Below are positions 9,691 to 20,390 of a stretch of 64,000 nucleotides of DNA, piece by piece. Source of the DNA: Symbiodinium natans (taxonomy: Eukaryota > Sar > Dinophyceae > Suessiales > Symbiodiniaceae); NCBI GenBank assembly GCA_905221605.1, contig CAJNDS010002157.1, positions 951,001 to 1,015,000 of the forward strand, given 5' to 3'. Every line of letters begins with the position of its first letter. The stretch's first letter is position 1. The position numbers and the translations under genes are program-made. The notes below the pieces were generated by a model. That model did no database searches. It saw only the letters and a program-made list of their open reading frames with translations, and was not told the origin of the DNA.

Positions 9691-10031
9691 GTAGAGGGGC
9701 CCGAAGATATCTAAGCCCTAAACCCTGTCTAGCCGTGTAAGATTACACCCTAAACCCTCAACCCTCAACCGTAAATGTAGCAGATAACGGTGCCCTTTTG
9801 GGGGTTGTTTTTTTGGTGGGGTTGAACAAATCGACCGGTGGGCTGGCCTTGGACGATCTGGGCCACGTTCCGCGCATCGGTCCAGTCGATCATGTCGGTG
9901 CACTGCTCTACCTGAGCCGGACCCGATTGTTTTCTAACAAGTTTAGGGGGCCTAGGGCTTAGGGCCTAGGGCTTAGGGCTTGGGGTGCAGGGTTTAGGGT
10001 TTAGGGGTGTAACCCTAGACACGAATATCAT

Positions 10032-10732
10032 CGGCTGCAGGGCTTTATGTGGGGAGTCTGGTCGTCGAGGCCATATAACTTGGGTTCGGCCGGTCCACAC
10101 TAACAGTCACCACCAGCAGACCCAAAAATAAAAGCACCCGGTAAATGCCAAAAAATTGACTGAGATTCCTGCTATTCCTGGTGCTATTCCTGGTGCTATT
10201 TCTGGTGCTATTTCTGGTGCATTTTTTTGTGCTATTCCTGGTGCTATTTCTGGTGCTATTTTTTGTGCTATTGTTTGTGCTATTTCTGGTGCTGGTGCTA
10301 TTGTGTTGTGCTATGTGCTATTTCTGGTGCTATTTCTGGTGCTGTTGCTGGTGCTATGTGACTAACAATCACCATCAGCAGACCCACAAAAAACAGCACC
10401 CGGTAAATGCTAAGCTGATAAAATTGACTGGGATTCCTGGTGCTATTTCTGGTGCTATTGTTTGTGCTATTTCTGGTGCTATTTTTTGTGCTATTCCTGG
10501 CGCTATTTCAGGTGCTATTTTTTGTGCTATTGTTTGTGCTATTTCTGGTGCTATTTCTGCTGCTATGTGACTAACAGTCACCACCAGCAGACCCACAAAA
10601 ATAAGCACCCGGTAAATGCTAAAATTGACTGGGATTCCTGGTGCTATTTTTGGCCTGTGTGTTATAAGGCCACGGCGTTATTTGACTGTTAGTGTGGACC
10701 GGCCGAACCCAACATATAACCCCTGCAGCCTA
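10032..10732. mobile_element. TIR element with internal minisatellite
   Basis: Ends are inverted: GGCTGCAGGG and TTGGGTTCGGCCGGTCCACA with ACTAACAGTCA on the left, mirrored at 10683-10732. The left copy has a ~25-bp insertion after GGCTGCAGGG. The interior has three copies of a higher-order unit that starts CTAACAGTCACCACCAGCAG and runs into a 12-bp tandem (GGTGCTATTTCT). The 12-bp period keeps frames open on both strands, giving the repetitive ORFs here. No transposase, so probably non-autonomous. Confidence 0.75.
10160..10580 (+). repeat. GGTGCTATTTCT minisatellite
   Basis: About 30 units of a 12-bp repeat with TCC/TTT/TGT variants, in two main blocks (10160-10360 and 10437-10566) inside the TIR element. 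Confidence 0.9.
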
Positions 10733-10972
10733 CACAATTCAAAGCTTGGGGCTTCGGGGTTTAGGAAGTTACCAATATAGGAAGCTTTAGGCTCAGGGCA
10801 TAGGCAGCCAATGGGCTTGAGGTTTAGGAAGTTTAGGGCTAAAAGCCTGGGAAGCTTTTGGCTGAAGGTTTGGGAAGTTAGGGCTTGGGAGGGATCAGGA
10901 TCGCCCGCACCCCCGACGCTCGAACAGGGTTTAAGGTTCAGGGCTTAGGGTGTGAAATCCCGCCACGGGATG

Positions 10973-11143
10973 TCAAGGATGCATATGTCGAAGCGCGGGT
11001 CGGACGTGGCTCCTCCGGCCAACAATTGGTGGCGTCTGCTGTGTGGTAAAGCTGTCCGAGCTAATCCTGTGCGCCTCGTAGACAGCTTCTTTGGAGTAGA
11101 GGTGTGCCACCCACTCCGCTTTCACACGCCTTTTTCTCCAAGG
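10973..11143 (-). CDS. Terminal exon, 56 codons
   Basis: Longest open island in the 8-13 kb region. After an ACGAG acceptor the minus strand reads PWRKRRVKAEWVAHLYSKEA and on to a TGA stop. An overlapping frame upstream (11060-11205) contains VFDPFAGELTVAARM, which superficially resembles a methyltransferase DPFAG motif. It is out of frame with this exon and could be chance or a second reading. The MITE at 11216-11319 lies immediately upstream. Function unassigned. Confidence 0.4.
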   Translation of the reverse strand, partial: PWRKRRVKAEWVAHLYSKEAVYEAHRISSDSFTTQQTPPIVGRRSHVRPALRHMHP

Positions 11144-11215
11144 CTCGTTTCATCCGAGCAGCAACAGTGAGCTCCCCTGCGAACGGATCGAACACTCTCA
11201 AGACGTCCTTGGTTC

Positions 11216-11319
11216 CATGTGGGTGGTTGTCAAAATTCCCTTATTGGATCCCCATTATAATACGGCACCTAATATTTAGGGTACCCAAAAAGAGACCATA
11301 ATTTTGACAACCACCCATG
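11216..11319. mobile_element. MITE with near-perfect 21-bp TIRs
   Basis: CATGTGGGTGGTTGTCAAAA at the left is mirrored as TTTTGACAACCACCCATG at the right, about 104 bp in total. The inner part includes TAGGGTACCCAAAAAGAGAC, similar to 31166-31190. The ends suggest recent insertion. Confidence 0.75.
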
Positions 11320-11451
11320 TAGTAAGCACCTTTGCCACGGGGTCTCGTATGCATTGCCGGCGTGCGTCCTTACCCTTCCCCACACACTCTGCTTGTGAGT
11401 GTTGGGGCGGCAGGGGGTGGGCATAATGACCAGGAAATAAGGTCATTCACA

Positions 11452-11520
11452 TAGGGTTTAGGGTTTAGGGTTTAGGGTTTAGGGTTTAGGGTTCAGGGTT
11501 TAGGGTTTAGGGTTTAGGGT
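11452..11520 (+). repeat. Interstitial telomeric repeat
   Basis: About 10 near-perfect TTTAGGG units with one TTCAGGG. Confidence 0.9.
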
Positions 11521-11679
11521 TGTGGGTTTGCGGCGCCACACACCGAGAGGCCTGTAGGCGGCGCAGGTATGAGAGGTTGCTGGTGGCGTCCTGCAAACGG
11601 CGCGGGAACCAAAGGAGTTGGATCCTGGGGTAAAGACAGGGCTCAGGGTTTAGGGGTCAGGTGTCAGGTTCAGGATATA

Positions 11680-11845
11680 TATAGAAAAATATACATTATA
11701 TATATATATATGTATATGTATATGTATATGGATATGTATAGGTATATGTGCATGTATTGTCTATTTATTTAACTCATCATACGACATCAAGTTTCATGTC
11801 TATACACACCTGCACAATATAGATATAGATGTCGATATAGATATC
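11680..11845. repeat. (TA)n and TATGTA/GATATA microsatellites
   Basis: AT-rich simple repeats (11690-11750, 11818-11845) in otherwise GC-rich sequence. No gene recognised around them. Confidence 0.85.
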
Positions 11846-11849
11846 CTTA

Positions 11850-12104
11850 CTTGTTCAGTTACGACCGAGGGCTTAGAGTAGAACCCCGGACCTCCCTGAG
11901 CCAGAGGCCCCTGGGAATGCGGCTCCTCAAGCCCTCAGCGGGTGTAGGGTTTATAGAGAGTTTGGGCTTTACAGGGTTGAGGGCTTTAGGGTTTACAGGG
12001 TTTATATAGGGTTTCATAGAGGGGTCGGGGTTATAGAGAGTGTAGGGTTTGGAACTGGCGGTTATGTGTCAGGGTCGAAGGTAGCTACCGACTGTTAGTG
12101 TCGG

Positions 12105-12136
<32 letters not shown>

Positions 12137-13310
12137 CTCCAAATTTACGAAGCCCTAAACTCTACAAATTGAAGGGCTTGCTGGGTGTACAGGCACGAGG
12201 ATGCGTCGCATTCGAGCCTTCGCCTGCTCCTGCCAAGGCCTTCCTCTTCTAGGATACCCAAGAGCCCAGGGTGGAAACCGTTCTTACCAGGTCAGTTAAG
12301 GTTTCCCAAAACCTCCCCCCCGAAGGGATATCCCAACTATTCCCTACGCACCACTCTCTGACTCTTGGGGAGTATCCATTATTATTATTATTATATTTAT
12401 TATTATTTGATTATATTATTATTATTATTATTATTATTAGTATTGTTATTATTATATTTATTATTATATTTATTATTATTATTATTATTAGTATTGTTAT
12501 TATTATTTGTTTTGTTTTTTTTTTTGGGGGGGAGGGTTCGAGGACCTGTGACACTAGGTCCTGAATGGTCGCCAGAGCCTGCGCCAGGCGGTCTTGCTCC
12601 ACCTCGGAGAAAAGGGCATGGGGAGCAGCCTGTCTGACAGTTTGTACAGTTCTCCTCGTAAACTGGTGCCTTGGAGTCTCAGCAACTTAAGGTGACCCCT
12701 TAGCACCCAAGTGCATCCTAAACCTCAGACTGAAACAGGAGCCCGGTTGAGCCCCTAGGACCTCAAGTGCCGACTGTGGCATGTCGGATGAGGCTCTAGG
12801 TTTGGGGTTTCGGGTTTAGGGTTTAGGGGTAATGGTGGTTGGAGGTCTTGCGGAATAGATTGGTGGTTAGGGGTTTGGGGGTTGGGATTTGGGCTTTAGG
12901 GCTCTTTAGGGTTCTTGGGGTTTAGGGTTTCGAGGTTTTGGGATTGGTGGGTTGGGATTTCGGGTGCCCCTAAACCCTGCACGTCACTGCTCGCACCGTG
13001 CCGTGCCACCTCCATTGCATGGAATTGCGTCATGGCCTCCAGAACCACTTGCCACTTTCCTGGGCGTACGTGAATTACATTACGTGAAGCCCTAAACCCT
13101 AAACCCGAAAGCCTAAACCCCAAACCCAAACCCTAAACTCTAAACCCTAGATTCCTAGAATCCTAGAATACACAAGAGCACGATTCGGAAACCCTAACAC
13201 AGACGCAGCCCAGAAAGAGCAGACCCCCTAAACTCAAAACCCTAAACCCTACACCCTAAACCCTAAACTCAAAACCCTCAAGCCTAACTCTCACCCTGGG
13301 GTGTCGGATT
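11850..13310. other. No gene recognised
   Basis: Degenerate telomere-like G-rich text, a 31-G run, the TTA microsatellite and short unique stretches. A minus-strand island at 12540-12600 contains QDRLAQALATIQDLVSQVLE, which could be an exon, but its borders are lost in the microsatellite. Confidence 0.5.
12376..12515 (+). repeat. (TTA)n/(ATT)n microsatellite
   Basis: About 45 trinucleotide units, giving the Ile/Tyr/Leu-only ORFs in this place. Followed by T9 and a G run. Confidence 0.9.
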
Positions 13311-13312
13311 CG

Positions 13313-13470
13313 GGGTTTAGGGTTTAGGGTTTAGGGTTTAGGGTTTAGGGTTTAGGGTTTAGGGTTTAGGGTTTAGGGTTTAGGGTTTAGGGTTTAGGGT
13401 TTAGGCTTTAGGCTTTAGGGTTTAGGGCTTAAGGCTTAGGGCTTAGGGCTTAGGGCTTAGGAACCCCGAA
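13313..13470 (+). repeat. TTTAGGG array ending in TTAGGGC units
   Basis: About 13 perfect units followed by GCTTTAGG and TTAGGGC variants. Confidence 0.9.
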
Positions 13471-13493
13471 ACGCAACAGATGCTACTCCTCAC

Positions 13494-13593
13494 CGTGGCT
13501 CCACCCCAAGACAGCGCGTTGCGCTGGCGGTGCACAGGCAGGTGGCCCTTCGCAACCGAGCAGGTCTGAGCCAGGCACTGCGAGCGAGAGCGG
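13494..13593 (-). CDS. Candidate exon with strong GTGAGG donor
   Basis: Minus-strand island between ITS tracts. After CTGCAG all three frames are open as far as a strong donor (ACG or CG before GTGAGG), so the frame cannot be chosen here. One reading is ALARSAWLRPARLRRATCLC, another contains SVAKGHLPVHRQRNALSWGG. The splice borders are better supported than the protein. Confidence 0.35.
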
Positions 13594-13912
13594 CTGCAGC
13601 ATCGAGCTTTTGGTCTGAGTCTTGCGGCCTTCATACCCTAAAACCCTAAACCCTAAACCCTAAACCCTAAAACCCAAAAAAAACCTAAACCCTAATGCTG
13701 CAGAATCAGCTGCAGGCTCGGGTGTTCGATCTTCGCGCCTGAAGGTTTAGGGGTGAAGGGCCTCCGCGGCACGCCTGAAATCGTCTAAGCCCTCAGCCCT
13801 CTAGACCCCTAAACCCTGAATCCCCCTCAACCCTGAACCCTAAACCCTAAAAACCCTAAACCCTAAACCCTAAACCCTGAATATAGGGTTCTTCAGGGAA
13901 GGGGGGGTTCAT

Positions 13913-13947
<35 letters not shown>

Positions 13948-14448
13948 CGGGAAGCTCAGGGAAGTTTTAGGGAGTAGTGGTATTCGGGAACCTTGAGTTA
14001 CATACCCCCCTTGAACCCCCATCAAAACTAAACCCTAAGAACCCTTCTGAACCGTGACTTCAAAAATTGTGAGCTTCTCCCGGGGGGCAGACCCAGGGTG
14101 CGGGTTGGGGAGGGTTCTGGTTTAGGGTTTGGGGTTGACAGTTTAGGGTTTAAGGGTTTCGGTGAGGCTTCCGGGGGCTTGGGGTTTAGGAAGTTTAGGG
14201 TTTAGGGTTTGGGGTTCGGGGTTTGGGATTTAGGGGTTTGGTGGTGGGGTGGGGCAGGGGGGCTTTGAGGAGAGAGCGCAGCTACTCGTCTGAAGCCACA
14301 GTCTGGGGTTACAACCTTAGGGCTCAGAACTTATGTAGGGCTTGCAATCTTAGGGCTTGGTTTAGGCTTAGGGTTTAGTGTTTAGGTTCAGGGCTTAGGG
14401 TCCCTAAACCCTAAACCCAAAAACCCTACACCACGAACAGCATAAACT

Positions 14449-14547
14449 TGGGAAGTGCCCCCTTATACTAGCAGTCCTAAATAGGGATTGTAGCATCCCC
14501 TATTGCAAACCCCAATAAAAGACCGTTCGTATAAGGGGGAACATCCC
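14449..14547. mobile_element. MITE family A copy 2
   Basis: Left end GGGAAGTGCCCCCTTATACT, right end AGTATAAGG-type CGTATAAGGGGGAACATCCC. Uninterrupted copy that serves as the reference for copies 3 and 4. Confidence 0.75.
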
Positions 14548-15442
14548 AAACAAACAACCTAAACCCATCATGGGCCAACTGCCACCTGAGTGAGAGTTGT
14601 CGTGCAGGACCTGCGTGAATGCGCACTGGTCCTGCACGGGGCCAAACCCCTAAACCCCCTAAGCCCCCTATTTCCCTAAGCCCCTACCCCCTAAACCCTT
14701 AAACCGAAACCCCGAAACCCCGCAACCCCCCCCCCCCCCCCCCAAAAAAAAAAAAAACTGTAAACCCCCAACGCTCACATGCTAAACGATCTTAGAGTTC
14801 AGGGTTTAGGGTTGAAATCTCGTTTTGAGGAAGTTTCGGTGGCGGGGGTACCCCCGGATTAAGGTAATTTCCTCAGTAGCCGGGAAGAACGACGAAACAA
14901 CAGCTTTGGCTTGCTGGGTCTGAAGTTCATAAGCGGTCCTGAAACCCTTAACCCTAAAAACCAGTGAGGGAGCGGACGTCAGCGGCTTGAGCTTGTTAAT
15001 GATGTGGGCCTCCACACCCCGACCCCCCCCCCCCCCACGCGCCCTGCCATGTTTTTCGTTTTGTTAATTTTGTTCACCGTCTTTCCGCCCGAACTCCAAA
15101 AGGCTTGAGGGTTTGGGGTTTAGGGCGTTAAGGCTTGCAGTTTACGGTAATGACTGGAACTGACGCTGCAACTGGACCCTGCACCCCAAGGTGACAGCGC
15201 ATCCTCGCCGAGAAAATGCAGCATTCTGTTGAAGAGGTCCTCAGATGACAAGGGTTCAGGGTTTAGGGTGACACTATGCTGAACTGTACCCTTGCAAAAA
15301 AATATACTCTTAGCTGTTGCTTAGGGATTCGACTGGGAAAAATCTGTTTGCAAGTACCCCTAAGGTAACAAAGGCTTGTAGGCCTGCGAGCTTGGGTTTT
15401 TGAGGGTTGTAAGACGTTTGCAGGTAGTTTAGGAGGGTTTAG

Positions 15443-15525
15443 GGTGGTTTAGGGTTTAGGGTTTAGGGTTTAGGGTTTAGGGTTTAGGGTTTAGGGTTTA
15501 GGGTTTAGGGTTTAGGGTTTACGGG
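15443..15525 (+). repeat. Interstitial telomeric repeat
   Basis: About 11 units, near perfect. Confidence 0.9.
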
Positions 15526-15914
15526 AACAGTCGTAACGATTTACTTCAGGGTTTAGGGCTTAGGGCTTAGTAAGGCTCAGGGCTTAGGAGGTCTCTCCGT
15601 CAACGCCGAGTTCGCAGAGGCCACGGGGCCCACCCCAGACATGTTTAGGGTTTAGGGTTTAGGGTTTAGGGTTTAGCTGCCGGAGGTTGGCTTCTGGGTA
15701 TAGAAGTCGAAACCCGAAACCCGAAACCCGAAGAACCCTCAACCCGAAGAACTCCAAACCCGAAACCCTAAACCACCCCAAACCCTGAACCCTCAATCTC
15801 AAACCCGAAGCCCCAAATCCCAGCTTGCTCTTTTGCTTACTTAAGAACCTTGGTGAATGAGGCGAGGGTCCATAGACAGAATGTGCAGACAAGTAGGTTC
15901 GGGGCTCAAAGGTA

Positions 15915-16060
15915 GGGTAGGGTTTAGGGTTTAGGGTTTAGGGTTTAGGGTTTAGGGTTTAGGGTTTAGGGTTTAGGGTTTAGGGTTTAGGGTTTAGGGT
16001 TTAGGGTTTAGGGTTTAGGGTTTAGGGTTTAGTGTTTAGGGTCTAGGGTCTAGGGTCTAG
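15915..16060 (+). repeat. Interstitial telomeric repeat ending in TCTAGGG units
   Basis: About 16 perfect TTTAGGG units then TCTAGGG variants that run into the exon island at 16043-16161. Confidence 0.9.
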
Positions 16061-16161
16061 GGGCTCGCTGGACATCAGCCGCGTGGCCGTCGAGAAGTTC
16101 TCCAGGGGTAGCAGGAAGCTCCTGTCCGGATGGTGCTCGTGGAAGTTGAGCATGGCCTCGG
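16043..16161 (-). CDS. Terminal exon candidate, strand ambiguous
   Basis: Minus strand after AATCCAG reads EAMLNFHEHHPDRSFLLPLE then NFSTATRLMSSEP, and stops at a TAG supplied by telomere-like repeats. The plus strand is also open for 45 codons (SLDISRVAVEKFSRGSRKLL) and ends at a good AG/GTAGGG donor at 16201. I prefer minus because the well-supported genes here are minus, but cannot decide. The island is bounded by 145-bp and 100-bp ITS tracts. Confidence 0.4.
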
Positions 16162-16199
16162 CTGGATTCTACATGGAGGTTCATGACACGGGTTCTACA

Positions 16200-16300
16200 G
16201 GTAGGGTTTAGGGTTTAGGGTTTAGGGTTTAGGGTTTAGGGTTTAGGGTTTAGGGTTTAGGGTTTAGGGTTTAGGGGTTAGGGGTTAGAGTTTAGGGTTT
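16200..16300 (+). repeat. Interstitial telomeric repeat
   Basis: About 14 units, last few TTAGGGG. Confidence 0.9.
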
Positions 16301-16608
16301 AGGTATGGGGGCTTAATATGGACCTAAAGGGCTCTGAAGTATCGGTATATAAGGGGGCCCCCTTCTAAGGGCCCGTATTCAGGGACCATGTAACTACCTT
16401 AAGAAGGGATGGGGGTCCCAGGGGTATGTAACCCAAGGTTCGCGCATACTCCCCACTGATACCTAAGACTCCCTAAGCTTCCCTAAGGTTCGGGATGAGG
16501 GATGCATGAGGATTTACAAGATCAACGTCCGTAACGGCTTAGAAAGGAGCTGTTAGGGTTGCACCTTGAAGGGACAATAAATTCCAGAATTCCCCGTGCA
16601 CACTCCCG

Positions 16609-16733
16609 AAACCCTAAGCCCTAAGCCCTAAGCCCTAAGCCCTAAGCCCTAAGCCCTAAGCCCTAAGCCCTAAGCCCTAAGCCCTAAACCCTAAACCCTA
16701 AACTAAGCCCTAAGCCCTAAGCCCTAAGCCCAA
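16609..16733 (-). repeat. Variant array of CCCTAAG units
   Basis: About 14 copies of CCCTAAG (TTAGGGC on the other strand) interrupted by three CCCTAAA units. A separately amplified variant. Confidence 0.9.
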
Positions 16734-16966
16734 AACCATCCCAGGCCCTAAAAACACTAGGTTGGCCCTTAAAACCCTCTAAAACGCTGCTATCAATTCC
16801 TGAGTGACATCCTCTTGAACTCAACAGGGGAAAATATGAATTATCTCAAGGGCCTAGCTGGTAATCAATCATAAGCAGTAGGCCCCCAGGAGGATTACTC
16901 TAGCTAAACCCCTAAAACCCTAAACCCTAAACCCTAAACCCTAAACCCTAAACCCTAAACCCTTAC

Positions 16967-17071
16967 AGGGTCTTTGGCTTCCAAGGCGCATCGGTAGCCT
17001 CCTGCAGCATCACCGGCGGAAAATGGCCTCGGGCAGCGGGACGTCGCGCTGGCTTCCGGGGGTCTTGGGGC
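16967..17071 (-). CDS. Candidate exon ending at a GTAAGG donor
   Basis: Minus strand, reading APRPPEASATSRCPRPFSAG and on to AKDP, with donor CCT before GTAAGGGTTTAGGG. An internal acceptor (GGTGATGCTGCAG) would give a shorter exon reading EATDAPWKPKTL. The donor runs straight into a telomeric tract. Function unknown. Confidence 0.4.
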
Positions 17072-18179
17072 CTTCACTTCAACCGTAAACCCTAAACCCT
17101 CAACCCTAAACCCTACACCCTAAGCCCTGTAACCCCTGAACCGCGAACTGAAGTCTACACCCCCTGCGAAAGCATTCAACAATTCCTTACGAACCGCCGA
17201 GACGCTACCCGCCCGAAACCCTAAACCCTAAACCCTAAACCCTCCTGCCGAGGCGCCGTTAGCTTCGACCCGGGACTCGGCCTCCGCTTGAAGGTCGATG
17301 CCTCAGAAGGTTTAGGGCTTCTAGGGTATTTTGGCATAGGGTTTAGGGTTTAGGGTGGAAGCCATAAGCTGCATATAGGCAAGACTGCCTTCAAGACTGC
17401 CCCTAAGCCCTAAAGCCTAAAGCCCTTCAAGGGTTCAGGGTTTCAGGTGGGTGTGCGGGGTTCGGAGTCGTGTTGACAGGCCTTCGGAGCCCCTTTCAGC
17501 AATCAGCAACCCCAAACCCCACAAACCCCCTGAACCCTGAACCCTGACCCCTTCACCCTGAACCCTAAACCCTAAACCCTAAACCCTAAACCCTAAACTC
17601 TAAACCCTGACCCCCCTTCCGAAGGTGCAGCGCGAGACCAGTAACCCTCCGACCGAGACGCGGTAGCTCAGCACCGCGTAGGAGCAGGGAAAGACCTCGC
17701 TAGGTCTTTTTTCTTCGGAGCTCAGGGCACTTCAGGGTTGAGGCCTTGATTAGGGTTTAGGGCTTGGGGTTTAGGGTTAGGGTTTAGGGTTTAGGGTTTA
17801 GGGTTTAGGGTGGGTTTAGGGTTTAGGGTTTCGGGCTTCGGGGAGACACCTGGCAGTAGCAAACCCTAAACCCTAAACCCTCAATCCTTGGCCGTAAACT
17901 TACCCTGCAACCCTAAAATGTCCCGAAACCCTGCCACTCTGCACCCTGAACTCCCTAAACTTGCCCAACTAAAACTTACCATACCAACCCTAAACCCAAA
18001 ACCCAAAACCCAAAACCCTAAACCCTAAACCCTAAACCCCCTAAGCTCACAAATCCCCAACAGGTTTCCAGAGGGAAAAATCGAACTCTGCAGCCTCCAT
18101 GAGCAGCTCGAGATCTTTGAGGTTCTCTGAGAAGGCCCAGCGGATCTCCTTGGGAGTATAATGTACAATATATGTACAT

Positions 18180-18352
18180 GATATGTAGTCTGCAATATAT
18201 ATATATATATATTCTGCAAATAGATGCACTACAATAAATGTGTATTGTATATTCAAAGTATACCTATATCTGTACACATATATGTATATACATACATGTC
18301 TGTGTGTGTGTGTGTGTGTGGGTGGGTTTGTGTGTGTGTGTGTGTGTGTGTG
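18180..18352. repeat. (TA)n, (TG)n microsatellite cluster
   Basis: AT repeats at 18190-18212 and GT repeats at 18299-18352. The ORFs on both strands here are low-complexity translations. Confidence 0.9.
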
Positions 18353-19183
18353 CTTTTTTTCGAGCCGGGTTTCATTCGGACTGCTCAACGCGCTTCATTT
18401 CTCTTCAAAACTCCCCAAAAAGCACCCAAAAGCACCCAAAAAGCACCCAAAAACACCCCAAACACCCTGCAGCACCCTAAACCCAAACCCGAAGCACCCC
18501 AAACACCCCAAACACCCGAAACCCTAAACCCTAAACCCTCTAAGGTCCTTGAAGCCCACCACTCGCGCATCATCTGTCGGGTTCAGCTCCCCCAGGACAC
18601 GGAGCTGGTAGGAGCAAAGCAGCTGCGACCTTCGTAGGGTTGAGGGTTGAGGGTTGAGGGTTTAGGGTTTAGGGTTGAGGGTTTAGGGGTTTAGGGGTTT
18701 AGGGGTTTAGGGGTTTGGGGTTGAGGGTTTAGGCTGCAGCGGTTCGGTGTTTTATGTGCGGGTTGGGGTTAAACGACTTAAGTTTGTTCTTTCAACGCTG
18801 CAGGCCACGTGTGCTGTGGACTGGATTCGGATGCTCTTGCTCTAAACATCTCTACACCCTAAACTCCCGACCCTGAGGGCTTGGACTCCTGGGTGTAGGG
18901 TTAAGGGTTTAGGGTTAAGGGCGAGGGGTTGCGGGTTTAGGGTTTCTGGACCCTGCCCCATGAGCCTAAACTCTGCACTTTGCACCCGGACCCTCAACCC
19001 TAAACCCTAAACCCTAAACCCTAAACCCCTCAACCCTAAACCCTAAACCCTAAACCCCTCAACCCTAAACCCTCAACCCTAAGCTTTAAACCCTCACACC
19101 TACAAGTTTGAACCTTATAGACCTAAACCCAAGATTCCAAACTGTTCATCCCTCAACTCCGAGCCCTAAACCGCAAACTCGAC

Positions 19184-19345
19184 ACCCTAAACCCTAAACC
19201 CTAAACCCTAAACCCTAAACCCTAAACCCTAAACCCTAAACCCTAAACCCTAAACCCTAAACCCCAAGCCCCCAAGCCCCTAAACCCTAAACCCTAAACC
19301 CCTCAACCCTAAACCCTAAACCCTAAACCCCAACCCTGAACCAAC
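19184..19345 (-). repeat. Long CCCTAAA tract
   Basis: About 22 units with one short interruption near 19262-19280. A similar shorter tract lies at 18999-19090. Confidence 0.9.
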
Positions 19346-20159
19346 AAGATGCCGTTGCCAGAGGAGCGGCCAGTTTAACTCCGGGCTCTGTCGCCAGGCC
19401 ATGTAGTCCCCCTTGTCCCGGTACCTTACGGGCTGAGTTGAGGGTTTGGGGTTTAGGGTTTAATTTCGGTTCAGGGTTTAGGGTTTAGGGTTTAGGGTTT
19501 AGGGTTCAGGGTGTAGGGTTTAGGGTTCAAAGGGCTTCAGGGGCTTAAAGGCTTGAGAGGTTCAAGAGCTCGATTGGGTCTAAGGTTCAGGGGGGTTCGG
19601 CGTTGGGGGTTTCTACGGCTTCAAGACCCAAACGGGTCAAAGCGATAGGCGCAATGCTAAGACCCAAAGAAGATAAAATTTGGCTAAGGTACCCTGGCTT
19701 GAAGATGGGCGATAGAGGACTTTCAAACTCTGTGTTGGCCTCCGCTAGGGGCCTTCACATACCGAACTTGGGGGCCGCGAAAACATTGTCCTGCGTGGTG
19801 TTTCCAGTTCACAACACCTGACCTTGTCAAACCCGAAACCCTCAACCCCAAACCCTGAACCCCCAGCCAAAAGAGTTGGCCGCATGTCGGGACTTTCAGG
19901 ATAGGCTAACCCTAACTAAACCCGAAACCCTAAACCCATGCACCCAAACACCGCAAACACCCCTACAACTCTGAGGGCCCAAACACCCCTACAACTCTTA
20001 GGGCTGACGCCCGGAAAACCTGAAACCCCTGTGCGCCCAAGCTGCTCCTCTAAGGCACTGCCTCTCTTCACGGCGAGGTCGTAGACTGTCTCCCACATGC
20101 CCCTGTAGCAAAAGGGTTTAGGGTTTAGGGTTTAGGGTTTAGGGTTTAGGGTTTAGGGT

Positions 20160-20390
20160 TCTTAATGCACCCTGGTACTAAGGACCCCCCAAAAAAGGGA
20201 CTCGGTTTTAGAGAACACCCGTATGCACAACATTATTTTCTAGGGTATGGAAGTTGTAGGGAAGCTTTGGAGCTTTAGGGAGTATCGACTGGTTCTTAAG
20301 GCACCCTTGTAATAAGAACCCCCAAAAAAGACCCTAATTTAGCGAATTACCCGTATGCAGAAGTAACATTGTATTCTAGAGTCCTTGAGG
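20160..20390. repeat. Two direct copies of a ~110-bp dispersed repeat
   Basis: Copies at 20161-20265 and 20283-20385 share GCACCCT, CTAAGGACCCCCCAAAAAAG, ACCCGTATGCA and then ATT.TCTAG. Spacing ~120 bp. Confidence 0.6.

Noticed and set aside
10156-10692. Repetitive ORFs on both strands
   Set aside because: The 12-bp minisatellite keeps frames open. No start context, no splice sites and a TIR element setting.
11060-11205. Methyltransferase call from VFDPFAGELTVAARM
   Set aside because: Only one motif, no second catalytic motif in the same frame, and an overlapping frame is equally open.
12271-12637. Ile/Tyr/Leu-rich ORFs
   Set aside because: Products of the TTA microsatellite. Only a short adjoining piece could be coding.
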